In this document: in pieces, positions 25,620 through 34,472 of the stretch
Position numbering within the stretch: position 1 is the stretch's first letter
How the letters are laid out: each line of letters opens with the position of its first letter
DNA from: Mesorhizobium sp.
GTDB taxonomy: Bacteria; Pseudomonadota; Alphaproteobacteria; Rhizobiales; Rhizobiaceae
DNA length: 64,000 nt
NCBI GenBank assembly: GCA_004963905.1
Contig: SUGL01000007.1
Coordinates: 1-64,000 of the forward strand
Direction of reading: 5' to 3'
Notes under the pieces: generated by a model
The model's input: the letters and a program-made list of their open reading frames with translations, nothing else
Told to the model about the DNA's origin: nothing
Databases searched by the model: none
Made by a program: the position numbers and the translations under genes

Positions 25620-25933
25620 TGACCACGCCAGACCCGATCCGCCGCTTTGTCGAAGCCACCAATGCCGGTGACAGCGAGGCCTTTCTCGATACTTTCACGG
25701 CCGACGCCTTGCTCACCGACTGGGGCCGCTCCTTCCGCGGGCGCGACGGGATCGCGCGCTGGAACCAGACAGACAATATCGGCGTGCAGTCCCGTCTCGA
25801 CATCGTCCGCATCGCGCTGTCGGGCGATGTCTACCATGTGCGCATCAAGGTGGCCGGCAACGGCTTCAACGGCGAAGGCGACATGACCTTCAAGCTGGAC
25901 GGCGACCGGATCGCGAGCCTGGCGATCGCCTGA
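25619..25933 (+). CDS. NTF2-like (SnoaL-type) small protein
   Basis: A 104-residue alpha+beta barrel protein: FVEATNAGDSEAFLDTFTADALLTDWGRSFRGRDGIARW, then beta strands VQSRLDIVRIAL, YHVRIKVAGNGF, GDMTFKLDGDRIASLAI. Fold members are isomerases, dehydratases or binding proteins. ATG overlaps the esterase stop (ATGA), so the three genes are translationally coupled. The frame is open much further upstream but that extension is a shadow of the esterase. Confidence 0.8.
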   Translation: MTTPDPIRRFVEATNAGDSEAFLDTFTADALLTDWGRSFRGRDGIARWNQTDNIGVQSRLDIVRIALSGDVYHVRIKVAGNGFNGEGDMTFKLDGDRIASLAIA

Positions 25934-25977
25934 CGTCGCCCTGCCCGTATCCACCGACGGCCGGCCGCTCAAAAATA

Positions 25978-25992
25978 TGACAATTATAGTCA
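25978..25992 (+). promoter_or_regulatory. iron-responsive operator (IRO box) before the SIP gene
   Basis: TGA-N9-TCA (TGA CAATTATAG TCA) in an AT-rich tract upstream of the siderophore-interacting protein gene. This is the established rhizobial IRO consensus bound by RirA under iron sufficiency. A matching box precedes the neighbouring TonB receptor. Confidence 0.7.
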
Positions 25993-26094
25993 TCTTTTTG
26001 TGGAAAAGCCCCCGATGCTGTGGCATGCCTGCCAGGACGATGGCGTCGGCCTGTGATGGCCGCATCGCCACAACCCTTGTCGAAAGGCATGGCG

Positions 26095-27180
26095 ATGGTC
26101 CAGCTCAGCGCGCAAACCCATATCCGCAACGATGCCATCCGGGCGGTCATGGACAGGCTGCGCGCCGAGCATGGCGATTGCGAGATCGATAGCGGCACCA
26201 CGGATCGATGGGAGCTGCGCATGCACTACGGCTCGCTGCGCGCCGCCTTCGAAGACGGCGGCATGCTGATCCGGGTCGCGGCGCAAGACGAGACCTGCCT
26301 GTCCTACATGAAGATGATCGTCGCGGGTCATGTCGCCGGGCAGCTCGGGACGACCGACGGCCTGCGCTGGCAGGGCGATGGCAACGATGCCGGCACGCCT
26401 GTCTTCTTCCGCGAGATCACCGTCAAGTCCTCGACGCGGCTGTCGCCGCATATGCAGCGCGTGCGCTTTTTGGGTCACGACCTCGGCCGCTTTGCCCATG
26501 GCGGGCTGCATGTGCGGCTCCTGCTGCCACCCGCCGGACGGCAGCCGGCGTGGCCGGTGATGGGCGCCGACGGCATGATCGTGTGGCCCTCGGGCGAGGA
26601 TGCGCTCACCGTACGCGTCTATACCATTCGCGCGCTGGACGTCGCGGCGGGCTGGCTCGACATCGACTTCGTGCTGCATCCTGGCACCGCAACGCCAGCG
26701 GCCGCTTTCGCGCAGAATGCGCGGGCCGGTGATGTCATCGGCATGATCGGCCCCGGCGGCGGTGGCGTGCCGGAGGCGCAAAACCTGCTTCTTGTCGGCG
26801 ACGATACGGCGCTTCCAGCCATCGGCAGGATGCTGGAGGAGCTTGCGCCCTCGACCCGCGCCGAGGTCCTTGTCGAAGTCGATGGTCCGCAAGACCGGAT
26901 CGCGCTGGCGGGGGACGACAACGTCACCGTCCACTGGCTTTACCGGCACGGCGGCGAGCCCGGCTGCGCCGGCTTGCTGCCGGCGGCGCTGCGCGAGCGC
27001 GGCCACGTGGCCGACGATCTCCATGTCTGGGCAGGGTGCGAATTCGCCGACTTCCGCGCGATCCGCAGGATCGTGCGCAAGGAGTGGGGCTTGCCGCGCG
27101 ACCGGCATCTGGTCACCGCCTATTGGCGCCGGGGCTCGCAAGGCGAGGAGGGGGGCGGCGAGGAACAGGACAATCCATGA
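26095..27180 (+). CDS. siderophore-interacting protein (ferric-siderophore reductase) with N-terminal DUF2218 domain
   Basis: 361 residues from ATG 26095. AAAGG at 26083-26087 gives a 7-bp spacing to it, whereas the in-frame ATG 26089 is too close. Residues about 1-90 match DUF2218 (AQTHIRNDAIRAVMDRLRAEHG, YMKMIVAGHVAGQL). The rest is a ferredoxin-reductase-like SIP fold: RVYTIRALDVAAGWLDIDFVLHP (FAD-binding), GMIGPGGG, LLLVGDDTALPAIGRMLE (NAD(P)H-binding), and WAGCEFADFRAIRRIV. It is predicted to reduce cytosolic Fe(III)-siderophore. The IRO box and the divergent-tail TonB receptor support an iron role. Confidence 0.9.
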   Translation: MVQLSAQTHIRNDAIRAVMDRLRAEHGDCEIDSGTTDRWELRMHYGSLRAAFEDGGMLIRVAAQDETCLSYMKMIVAGHVAGQLGTTDGLRWQGDGNDAGTPVFFREITVKSSTRLSPHMQRVRFLGHDLGRFAHGGLHVRLLLPPAGRQPAWPVMGADGMIVWPSGEDALTVRVYTIRALDVAAGWLDIDFVLHPGTATPAAAFAQNARAGDVIGMIGPGGGGVPEAQNLLLVGDDTALPAIGRMLEELAPSTRAEVLVEVDGPQDRIALAGDDNVTVHWLYRHGGEPGCAGLLPAALRERGHVADDLHVWAGCEFADFRAIRRIVRKEWGLPRDRHLVTAYWRRGSQGEEGGGEEQDNP

Positions 27181-27226
27181 ATTTGGATTTGCCCTCGCCG
27201 CCCGGTTTTCAACGGTCAGCGCTGCC

Positions 27227-29338
27227 TCAGAAGCGGTAGCGCAGGCTGCCGAACAGCGAGCGGCCTTCGTCGCGGTAGCAATAGCCGGCCGAGCAGATCG
27301 TCTGCTGGTTGTCGAACAGGTTCTTGGCGTTGACCTGCAGCTTGACGCCCTCGAGCTTCGGATTGCGGTAGCCGAAATCATAGGACAGGGAGGCGTCGAC
27401 GAAGGCGCGCGCATCGTTCTTGAAGGTGTTGGTGTCGTCGCCGTAGCTTGCCCCGGCAAAGCGCACGCCGGCGCCGAGCCCGAGCCCGGCAAGCGTGCCG
27501 TTCTCGAACTGATAGTGGCCCCAGAGCGACAGGATGTGGTTCGGCGTCGCCGACAGCTCCTTGCCGGCGGTGCCTTCGGCGCCGCGTTCGATCTTCACGC
27601 GCAGATAGGTGTAGGAGGCGATGACGCTGAAGCCGTTGTCGAAAGAGCCATTGGCTTCCAGCTCGACGCCGCGTGAGTTGAGATCGAGCTGGCGCTGCTT
27701 GTTGATGCCGGTCGAGGCGTCGAAGACGACGCCATCCTTCTGGTCGATGTCGAACAGCGCGGCGCTGACGGTCGCGTTGTAATCGGGGACCTCGTATTTG
27801 ACGCCGATCTCCTTCTGCGTCGCGATGGTCGGGCGGGCGACATGAGTGACGTCGCTGTTGATGTCGTCATAGACGAAGCCGATGTTGGGCGAGAACGAGG
27901 TCGAATAATTGACATAGGGGATGATGCCCCATTCGGTGCGGTAGGAGAGGCCGATGCGGCCGGAGAAGGCGCTGTCCTTCTGCTTCGACTGGCTGAAATC
28001 GGCGGCGGTCGAGGTGGTGTCGACCCAATCATAGCGGCCGCTGGTGAACAGGGTGAAATCGTTCCACTCCATCTGGTCGTGCAGGTAGACGCCGAGCTGG
28101 TTCATCTGCTGACCCCCGGAATAGGGGACGGCTGCCGACTTGATGTCCTCGACCGAGACATAGGAGAGCCCGCTGCCGGCGTCGTAGTCCGACCAGGCAT
28201 AATCGATGCCGCCGACCGCAGTATGCCGCACCGGGCCGGTGTCGAATTCGAGCTGCGCCATGTTGTCGACGACGAAGTTCTTCATCCTCTCCGTGTAGTG
28301 ACCCCAGTAGCGCTGCAGCGGCTGGTCGGCGCCGACCGAATAGTGGCCGCTATATTCGATGTCGCTGTCGACGGCGTCGTAGCGCAGGTTCTGGCGCACC
28401 GTCAGCCAGTCGTTGACGCGGTGCTCGAACTCGTAGCCGATGCGGCCCTGGTCCTGGCTGAAGTCGTTCCAAGCCGGGTCGCCTTCGTAGACATTCGACA
28501 GCACGCCATAGGCCGAGTTGTAGAACGCCGCGGTGCCGCCGGTGACGGATTTCGAATATTCGCCGAGGATCGTCAGCTTGGTGTCCTCGTCCGGCTTGAA
28601 GGTGACGGCCGGGGCCAGATAGAGCTTGTCGTCGGGATAGGCGGGCAGGTCGGTATCGCTGAGGCGACCGAGGCTGGTGAAGCGATAGAGGATGCTGCCG
28701 TCATCGTTGACCGGCCCGGAGGCATCCAGCGCCGCCTGGAAGCGGTTGTGCTCGCCGGCCAGCAATTCGATCTCGCGGAACGGCTCGTCCTTGGGCCGCT
28801 TGGTGACGACGTTGACGATGCCGCCCGGGCCGCTGACGCCATAAAGCGAGGACGCCGGCCCTTTCAGAATGGTGACGCCCTCGATGCCGTAAGGTTCGGT
28901 CTTGAACCAGGCCGAGGGCCCGTTGTACTGGCGCAGCCCGTCGCGGAACATGCCGTTATAGAAGGCCTGGAAGCCGCGCAGGAAGAAGGCGTCGTAGCGA
29001 GTGTCGAAGCCGAAGCTGTTGGGATTGGCGCTCGCCGTATAGCCCAGCGCATCGTTCAGCGTGCGCGGCTTCTGGTCCTCGATCTGCTTCTGCGTCACGA
29101 CCGAGACCGCCTGCGGGATCTTGACGATCGGCGTGTCGACCTTGGTGCCGATACGGTCCTTCTTGGCGACATAGCCGTCCTGCACCAGTATCTCGTTGCT
29201 TTCGGCGGTCACCTCGATCTTGCCGAGGACGGTGCCGTCTCCATTGTCCTGCGCAACGGCCGGCGACGCTTCGCCAAGCATGGCAGAGGCCGCCAGCATT
29301 GATATTCCCCGGCGCCATGCCGTCGACCGCTCGCCCAT
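27227..29338 (-). CDS. TonB-dependent siderophore receptor
   Basis: 703 residues from ATG 29338, which has GGAGA at about 29346-29352. The signal peptide is MGERSTAWRRGISMLAASAMLGEASPAVAQ. The plug domain contains PQAVSVVTQKQIEDQKPRTLNDALGYTASA and VTILKGPASSLYGVSGPGGIVNVVTKRP. The barrel ends with SLRYRF, the terminal aromatic needed for outer-membrane insertion. It resembles FhuA/FoxA-type hydroxamate or ferrichrome receptors in plug sequence, but the ligand is not predictable. Upstream in-frame ATGs at 29359 and 29404 would include the IRO box in the gene and lack a good ribosome site. Confidence 0.92.
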   Translation of the reverse strand: MGERSTAWRRGISMLAASAMLGEASPAVAQDNGDGTVLGKIEVTAESNEILVQDGYVAKKDRIGTKVDTPIVKIPQAVSVVTQKQIEDQKPRTLNDALGYTASANPNSFGFDTRYDAFFLRGFQAFYNGMFRDGLRQYNGPSAWFKTEPYGIEGVTILKGPASSLYGVSGPGGIVNVVTKRPKDEPFREIELLAGEHNRFQAALDASGPVNDDGSILYRFTSLGRLSDTDLPAYPDDKLYLAPAVTFKPDEDTKLTILGEYSKSVTGGTAAFYNSAYGVLSNVYEGDPAWNDFSQDQGRIGYEFEHRVNDWLTVRQNLRYDAVDSDIEYSGHYSVGADQPLQRYWGHYTERMKNFVVDNMAQLEFDTGPVRHTAVGGIDYAWSDYDAGSGLSYVSVEDIKSAAVPYSGGQQMNQLGVYLHDQMEWNDFTLFTSGRYDWVDTTSTAADFSQSKQKDSAFSGRIGLSYRTEWGIIPYVNYSTSFSPNIGFVYDDINSDVTHVARPTIATQKEIGVKYEVPDYNATVSAALFDIDQKDGVVFDASTGINKQRQLDLNSRGVELEANGSFDNGFSVIASYTYLRVKIERGAEGTAGKELSATPNHILSLWGHYQFENGTLAGLGLGAGVRFAGASYGDDTNTFKNDARAFVDASLSYDFGYRNPKLEGVKLQVNAKNLFDNQQTICSAGYCYRDEGRSLFGSLRYRF

Positions 29339-29388
29339 TAACTTGTCTCCGATTTTCATGTTTGATCGCGCTCTCGCGCTCTCAAATA

Positions 29389-29403
29389 TGAGTAACAGAG
29401 TCA
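29389..29403 (-). promoter_or_regulatory. iron-responsive operator (IRO box) before the TonB receptor
   Basis: TGA GTAACAGAG TCA, again a TGA-N9-TCA match, 51 bp upstream of the receptor start. It is the second RirA-type box in this iron locus. Confidence 0.68.
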
Positions 29404-29530
29404 AGTATTTTTTATACCCTGGCCGAACTTGATGACGTCATATGGCGTCGGTCGTGGTTGCGCCTCCCATAACGATACGGGTCGGCGCCCGCCGAAGACG
29501 ACTGGAAGGGCGCCGCATCTTGGGCGGTGG

Positions 29531-31066
29531 CTAGCCTTCCTGGCAGGCCTCGAGAGGCGCGACGTCTTGTTCCGGCGCCGATCCGCGACGCAGGCCGAGG
29601 AAGACGACGATGGCGGTAAGGACGGTGATTGTCGCCAACACGACGAGCAGCCGGTCGAAAGCCGTCTCGTAGGCCTGGATGAGGACAGTGGCGTTAGCCG
29701 TCGGCAGATGTTGCCCCGTTTCGCCGATATTGCCGGTTGCAAGGAGCTGCGCCGCCGTAGCCGCCAGGGCGGGTGCAGCCAATCCTTGATTGCCGAGCTG
29801 CGTGGCGGTGAAACCCGACAGCGCCGCCATGACGATCGCCAGCGCCACGCCCTCGCTAGCGACGCGGGTGGTGTTGAAGATGCCGACCGCCATGCCCGCG
29901 CGCTCCTTCGGTACGACGCTGACGGCAAGGCCGTCCATCAGGCCCCAGGGCAAGGCGATGCCGATGCCGATCAGGACCAGCGGGGCCGCCAGCGCGCCGC
30001 CCGCCGCGGGACCACGACTGAGCCACACGAGGCCGGCGGCTGCGACAAGCAGGCCGATACCGCTGATCGTGGCCGGAGCGACCCAGCGCGCCAACTGGCC
30101 GGCAAGCAGCGGCAATATCAGCAGCGGCCCGGAGAGGCAGATCATCAACTGCCCAGCCCTGATCTCGCTCATCCCCTCGATGCCGATGAAGCGGATCGGC
30201 AAGAGCACGAGCAGGACGACGAAGGCGTAGGCAGGCGCGGCGGCCAGGAACTGGACGCCGACGAAACGCGGGAAGCGAAACAGGGTCAGATCCAGCATCG
30301 GCCGGCGCACGCGCCGCTCGACAATGACGAAAGCGACAAAGCAGATGGCGGCCATGCCGAGAAGCGCGATGACGACGGGGTCGGTCCAGCCGTTCTGCGG
30401 CGCCTGCAGCACGCCATAGGTCAGCGCGGCGAGCGCGATGGTGAAGGTGCCGGCTCCCGCCCAGTCGAGCCCGGCCGCATCCGGGTCGCGCGATTCGGTG
30501 ACGGTGCGCAGGCCGAGGGACGCGGCAGCAACCGCGAGCGCCGCGACCAGAAAGAAGATCGCGCGCCAGCCGAACGCGTCGATGAGCAGGCCGGAGGCAA
30601 CAGGGCCGAAGGCGAGGCCGATGCCGAAGCTGGTGCCGAGAAAGCTGAAGGCGCGCAGCCGCAACTGGCCGTCGAATTCCTGAGCAAGCGCGGAGGCGCC
30701 GCCGGCGAAAGCGGCAGCACCGCCTATGCCTTGCAAGGCCCTGAAAACGTCGAACCAGACGATGTCGGGCGCAAGTGTTGCGCCCATCGCGGCAAGGACA
30801 TAGGTGGCAAGGCCAGCGAGGAAGATCCGCTTGCGGCCATGATTGTCGGCCAGTGCTCCGGCCGCCATCAGGCTGGCGCCGAAGGTCAGCATGAAGGCGT
30901 TTGTCACCCAATTGAGTTCGATCGGGCTGCCGCCGAGGTCGGCGGCAATGCGGGAAAGCGCCACGGCGGGGCCGGTGAAGCTCAACGGCATCGTCATGGC
31001 GGCAAGACAAACCGACAGCAGCACAAGCCATCTGCCGGCCGGGCCGGTTATGGTCATCGAAGTCAT
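29531..31066 (-). CDS. MFS transporter, 14-TM DHA2 (EmrB/QacA-like) family
   Basis: A 511-residue major facilitator with about 14 hydrophobic segments. The DHA2 family motif A is seen in MAAGALADNHGRKRIFLAG, and motif C-like glycines in SFGIGLAFGPVASGLLID. Members export drugs, dyes or siderophores by proton antiport. It is divergent from a LysR regulator (147-bp spacer), its probable regulator. Proximity to the iron receptor raises siderophore export as an option, but no IRO box precedes it. Confidence 0.88.
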   Translation of the reverse strand: MTSMTITGPAGRWLVLLSVCLAAMTMPLSFTGPAVALSRIAADLGGSPIELNWVTNAFMLTFGASLMAAGALADNHGRKRIFLAGLATYVLAAMGATLAPDIVWFDVFRALQGIGGAAAFAGGASALAQEFDGQLRLRAFSFLGTSFGIGLAFGPVASGLLIDAFGWRAIFFLVAALAVAAASLGLRTVTESRDPDAAGLDWAGAGTFTIALAALTYGVLQAPQNGWTDPVVIALLGMAAICFVAFVIVERRVRRPMLDLTLFRFPRFVGVQFLAAAPAYAFVVLLVLLPIRFIGIEGMSEIRAGQLMICLSGPLLILPLLAGQLARWVAPATISGIGLLVAAAGLVWLSRGPAAGGALAAPLVLIGIGIALPWGLMDGLAVSVVPKERAGMAVGIFNTTRVASEGVALAIVMAALSGFTATQLGNQGLAAPALAATAAQLLATGNIGETGQHLPTANATVLIQAYETAFDRLLVVLATITVLTAIVVFLGLRRGSAPEQDVAPLEACQEG

Positions 31067-31213
31067 GGATTTTCCTATCTGAGGCGGGATTTTTCGGTAT
31101 GCCGCGGATTGGCGGCGCCGATCGCAACCACAAGATAGGGCGGCGACATTTCCGGCAAAATAGTATTAAATCTCCGATCATACCGGAATGAAACGCTCGA
31201 ATGGATTCACGCG

Positions 31214-32101
31214 ATGGATCGCCTCAACGGCCTTCTGGCTTTCGCCCGCACCGCAGAGCTCGGCAGCTTTGTCGCCGCTGGCCGGGCGCTGGGAATCTCG
31301 GCATCCGCCGTCGGCAAGAGTGTCGCCCGACTCGAGCAGGAGCTCGGGGTGCGTCTCCTGCAGCGCAGCACGCGGCGCATAGGTCTGACCGAGGAGGGCA
31401 GGCTGTTCAACGAACGCGTGCGCCGCATCCTCGACGACATCGACGATGCCGAGGCGATGCTGTCGCGGACGCGCGAGACGCCGCATGGGCGGCTGCGGGT
31501 TTCGACGCCGATCGTCACCTACCATCTGCTCTTGCCGGTGCTTTCGGAATTCATGGCGCGATATCCGGAGATCGAGCTCGACATCGATTTCAACGACCGC
31601 ATCGTCGACATCATCGAAGAGGGCATCGATGTCGCGATCCGAAGCGGCGAGCTGCCCGATTCACGATTGGTGTCGAGGCCGGTTGCGCCCTTTCGCATGA
31701 TCTTATGCGCGGCCGCTTCCTACCTTGACCGCCATGGCACGCCTGGCACGCCAGCGGATCTCGCGGCGCATTTCGGCATACACTTCCGCTTTCTCAACAG
31801 CGGCAGGTTGCTCGACTGGCCGTTCATTACCGGGAGCGCGGCACCGCAGATACGCTCGATGCTGACCTGCAACAACATGGAGGCATTGAAGGGCGCCACG
31901 ATCGCCGGTCTGGGCATCGCCTGCATGCCCGATTTCCTGGTGCGGGGGGCGCTGCATGAGGGAACGCTGCGCACCGTGCTTGACGACCATGTCGACGGTC
32001 GCGGCCAGTTCCGCATGCTATGGCCATCCAATCGCCACCTCTCGCCGAAGGTTCGCGTCTTCGTCGATTTCCTCCCCGAGCGGCTTGCGGCCGGACGATA
32101 G
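31214..32101 (+). CDS. LysR-family transcriptional regulator
   Basis: 295 residues. The N-terminal winged helix (MDRLNGLLAFARTAELGSFVAAGRALGISASAVGKSVARLEQELGVRLLQRSTRRIGLTEEG) is typical. The effector domain follows (GRLRVSTPIVTYHLLLPVLSEFMARYPEIELDIDFNDR, VDIIEEGIDVAIRSG). Members bind T-N11-A boxes and autorepress while activating the divergent gene; here that is the MFS transporter. Confidence 0.93.
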   Translation: MDRLNGLLAFARTAELGSFVAAGRALGISASAVGKSVARLEQELGVRLLQRSTRRIGLTEEGRLFNERVRRILDDIDDAEAMLSRTRETPHGRLRVSTPIVTYHLLLPVLSEFMARYPEIELDIDFNDRIVDIIEEGIDVAIRSGELPDSRLVSRPVAPFRMILCAAASYLDRHGTPGTPADLAAHFGIHFRFLNSGRLLDWPFITGSAAPQIRSMLTCNNMEALKGATIAGLGIACMPDFLVRGALHEGTLRTVLDDHVDGRGQFRMLWPSNRHLSPKVRVFVDFLPERLAAGR

Positions 32102-32130
32102 GTTTCGCCGGGCGAAGGCTGCGACGATGG

Positions 32131-32895
32131 TCAGTAGGTCGCGCGTCCGCCGGAAAGGTCGAAGGTGGCGCCGGTGGTGAAGGAATTCTCGTCCGACAGC
32201 ATGAAGGCGACCATGGCCGCCGCCTCCTCCACTTCGACGAACCGGCCGCGCGGCACCTTGCCAAGCATGTAGGTCACCTGGGCCTCGGTGAGCTGTTCGA
32301 GGATACGGGTGCGGGCGGGCGAGGGCGTCAGCGCGTTGACGGCGATGTCATGCCCGGCGAGCTCCTTGCCGAGCGACTTGGTCAGCGCCAGGACGCCGGC
32401 CTTGGCGGCCGAATAGGCGGCGGCGTTGGGATTGCCTTCCTTGCCGGCCACGGATGCGACGTTGACGATGCGGCCGTAGTTGCGGTCGATCATGCCGGGC
32501 ACCAGGCGCCGGCAGCAGTAGAAGACGCCGTTGAGGTCGATGTCGACGATCTGGCGCCAGGCGGCAGGGTCATAGTCCACTACGGTCGCGGCCGGTCCGG
32601 CGATGCCGGCATTGTTGACGAGGAGATCGACGGATCCAAGCGCCCGCTCGGTCCCTGTGGCGGCGCGGTCGACGGCCTCGATCTGCGACTGGTCGCAAAT
32701 GAAGGTTTCGACGCGACCAAGCGGTGCAAGCTCGGCGACGGCGCTCTTCATCGCTGGCAGATCGATGTCCCAGATGGCGACGCTTGCGCCCGACGACAGC
32801 AGGCGTCGGGCAACCGCAAGGCCGATGCCTTGTGCGCCGCCCGTCACCACGGCGACACGACCAGAGAGATCGACGGCGTTCAAACGGCGGTTCAT
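32131..32895 (-). CDS. SDR-family oxidoreductase
   Basis: A 254-residue classical SDR with TGGAQGIGLAVARRLL (cofactor), NNAGIAG, catalytic S in VNVASVAGKEGNPNAAAYSAAKAGV with Y-S-A-A-K, and the ending FDLSGGRATY. It lies 34 bp downstream of the AbrB-like transporter start region on the same strand, so it may be the second gene of that transcript. Annotations of this subgroup as 3-oxoacyl-ACP reductase are generic; a sugar or polyol substrate is equally possible. Confidence 0.9.
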   Translation of the reverse strand: MNRRLNAVDLSGRVAVVTGGAQGIGLAVARRLLSSGASVAIWDIDLPAMKSAVAELAPLGRVETFICDQSQIEAVDRAATGTERALGSVDLLVNNAGIAGPAATVVDYDPAAWRQIVDIDLNGVFYCCRRLVPGMIDRNYGRIVNVASVAGKEGNPNAAAYSAAKAGVLALTKSLGKELAGHDIAVNALTPSPARTRILEQLTEAQVTYMLGKVPRGRFVEVEEAAAMVAFMLSDENSFTTGATFDLSGGRATY

Positions 32896-32929
32896 TGGTT
32901 TCTTCCTCCTCTTGCATTGATACTGCGGA

Positions 32930-34033
32930 TCAGTCCTTCACGTTTCGCGCCACCAGCTTGGCGACGCTTGGACCAATGAGCAGCACGACGAGGAAACGGG
33001 CCGACTGCAGCGCCATGACGAAGGAGATGTCGACGTGTTGCGCCGCGGCGGCGATGATGGCGACGCTGTCCATGCCGCCGGGACTGGTCGCCAGATAGGC
33101 GGTCAGCGGGTCGATGCCGAGCACGCGGCTGATGACGAACGCCAGACCGCCGCAGAATGCGATCAGCGCCACGATCGAGGCGATGATCTGCGGCAGGGCG
33201 CGCGCCGCATGGCGCAGGATCGGCCGGGTGAAGTTCAGTCCGATCGACCAGCCGACCATGGCGTAGCTGATTGCGAGCAGCCAGGGCGGCAGCTGCATCG
33301 GCACGCCGAAGCCCAGATGGACGACGGCGCCGAAGATGAAGGTGCCGAGGAAGAAGGGCGAGGGCAGTCTCAGCTGCCTTCCGAGCAGGCCGCCGACGAT
33401 CGCGATGCCGATGGTGGCGGCGAAGGCCACGGGATCGATCGGCGGAAACCACACGACAGGCGGCACTTCGACACCCGATGTGTCGACCCACATCTTGGCG
33501 ACCAGCGCCGCCGTCATCGAGACGAAGATGACGCGCAGATATTGCATGAAGGCGACGAGGCGCTGGTCAGCGCCGAAGGCGCCAGCCATCAGCACCATGG
33601 CGGTGGCCGCGCCTGGCGAGGAGCCCCAGACGGCGGTGGTGCCGGGCAGGATGCGCCAGCGGCTGATCAGCCAGCCAAGCAGGCTCGAGGCCGCGACGGT
33701 CGCCACTACCGCGCTGACGAACAGGGGCCATTCCCTGTAGAAGACCGGAAAGATGTCGGCCGAGATCGAATTCGCCACCAGGCAACCGACCACGGCCTGG
33801 GCGGAGCCGAACAGGAGGCGCGGCACGCGTACCGTGGCGCCGTTGGTACCGGCCAGGATCGCGGCAAGCATCGGGCCGATCAGCAGCGCCGCCGGCAGGG
33901 CGGCCAGCTCCAATGCACCGGCAAAGAGCAGCGAGAACACCACCAGCACCAGCCACTGCTGTGGCGGGGGCAATCGCGCCATGCGTTCTATGGGCGGCTG
34001 GTCCGGGTGCAGATGTTCCGGCGAGGAGTCCAT
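32930..34033 (-). CDS. AbrB-type (regulator of aidB duplicate) integral membrane protein
   Basis: 367 residues with about 9-10 transmembrane helices in two repeated halves. Family motifs are ALPAALLIGPMLAAIL (first repeat) and the corresponding LPSPFFLGTFIFGAVVHLG (second), plus SPGGMDSVAIIAAAAQHVDISFVMALQSARFL. Proteins are often annotated as AbrB or ammonia monooxygenase but are transporters or permeases of unknown cargo. It precedes an SDR in the same direction (34 bp). Confidence 0.82.
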   Translation of the reverse strand: MDSSPEHLHPDQPPIERMARLPPPQQWLVLVVFSLLFAGALELAALPAALLIGPMLAAILAGTNGATVRVPRLLFGSAQAVVGCLVANSISADIFPVFYREWPLFVSAVVATVAASSLLGWLISRWRILPGTTAVWGSSPGAATAMVLMAGAFGADQRLVAFMQYLRVIFVSMTAALVAKMWVDTSGVEVPPVVWFPPIDPVAFAATIGIAIVGGLLGRQLRLPSPFFLGTFIFGAVVHLGFGVPMQLPPWLLAISYAMVGWSIGLNFTRPILRHAARALPQIIASIVALIAFCGGLAFVISRVLGIDPLTAYLATSPGGMDSVAIIAAAAQHVDISFVMALQSARFLVVLLIGPSVAKLVARNVKD

Positions 34034-34113
34034 GCCTTGGTTCTTAGACCGGGTGCACCCAGATGCGAACCCGCTTTCGCGTCGAATGTTCTGTTTCGTC
34101 GCGGCTTTGGCCG

Positions 34114-34422
34114 TCAGTCCGACTTTTCGGGCGGAAGGCCGAAGCCGCCGACCGGATGGGTCTCGACCTGGAATTCGAAGCCGTGAATGAAGGGACGCGC
34201 CTTGGCGATCGCCGCCTGGACTTCGGGCAGCTGCAGCGAAGCCTTATGGCTCGCCTGGTCGGTCCATACTTCCGTGACCCAGATCGCATCGGCATCGGCC
34301 GGGTCGGTGGCGATGATGTAGCTCAGGCAGCCGGGCAGGGCGCTGGTCGTCTCGCGCAGCACGTCCATGACCACATCACGCTGGCCGCGTGCTGCCCGCA
34401 TCTTGCCGATCAGTCCGAACAT
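34114..34422 (-). CDS. putative quinol monooxygenase / ABM-fold protein
   Basis: A 102-residue dimeric alpha-beta barrel of the antibiotic biosynthesis monooxygenase (ABM) type: MFGLIGKMRAARGQRDVVMDVL, a loop with SYIIATDPADADAIWVTEVWTDQASHKASLQLPEV. YgiN-like quinol monooxygenases share this fold. No cofactor motif is needed. It is the second gene after the SDR on the same strand (50 bp downstream of it), which suggests co-transcription. Confidence 0.82.
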   Translation of the reverse strand: MFGLIGKMRAARGQRDVVMDVLRETTSALPGCLSYIIATDPADADAIWVTEVWTDQASHKASLQLPEVQAAIAKARPFIHGFEFQVETHPVGGFGLPPEKSD

Positions 34423-34472
34423 GCCCTACCTCTCCCGCGGGTTGTGCGTCGCCCGAGTATGCAGGCGACGGC

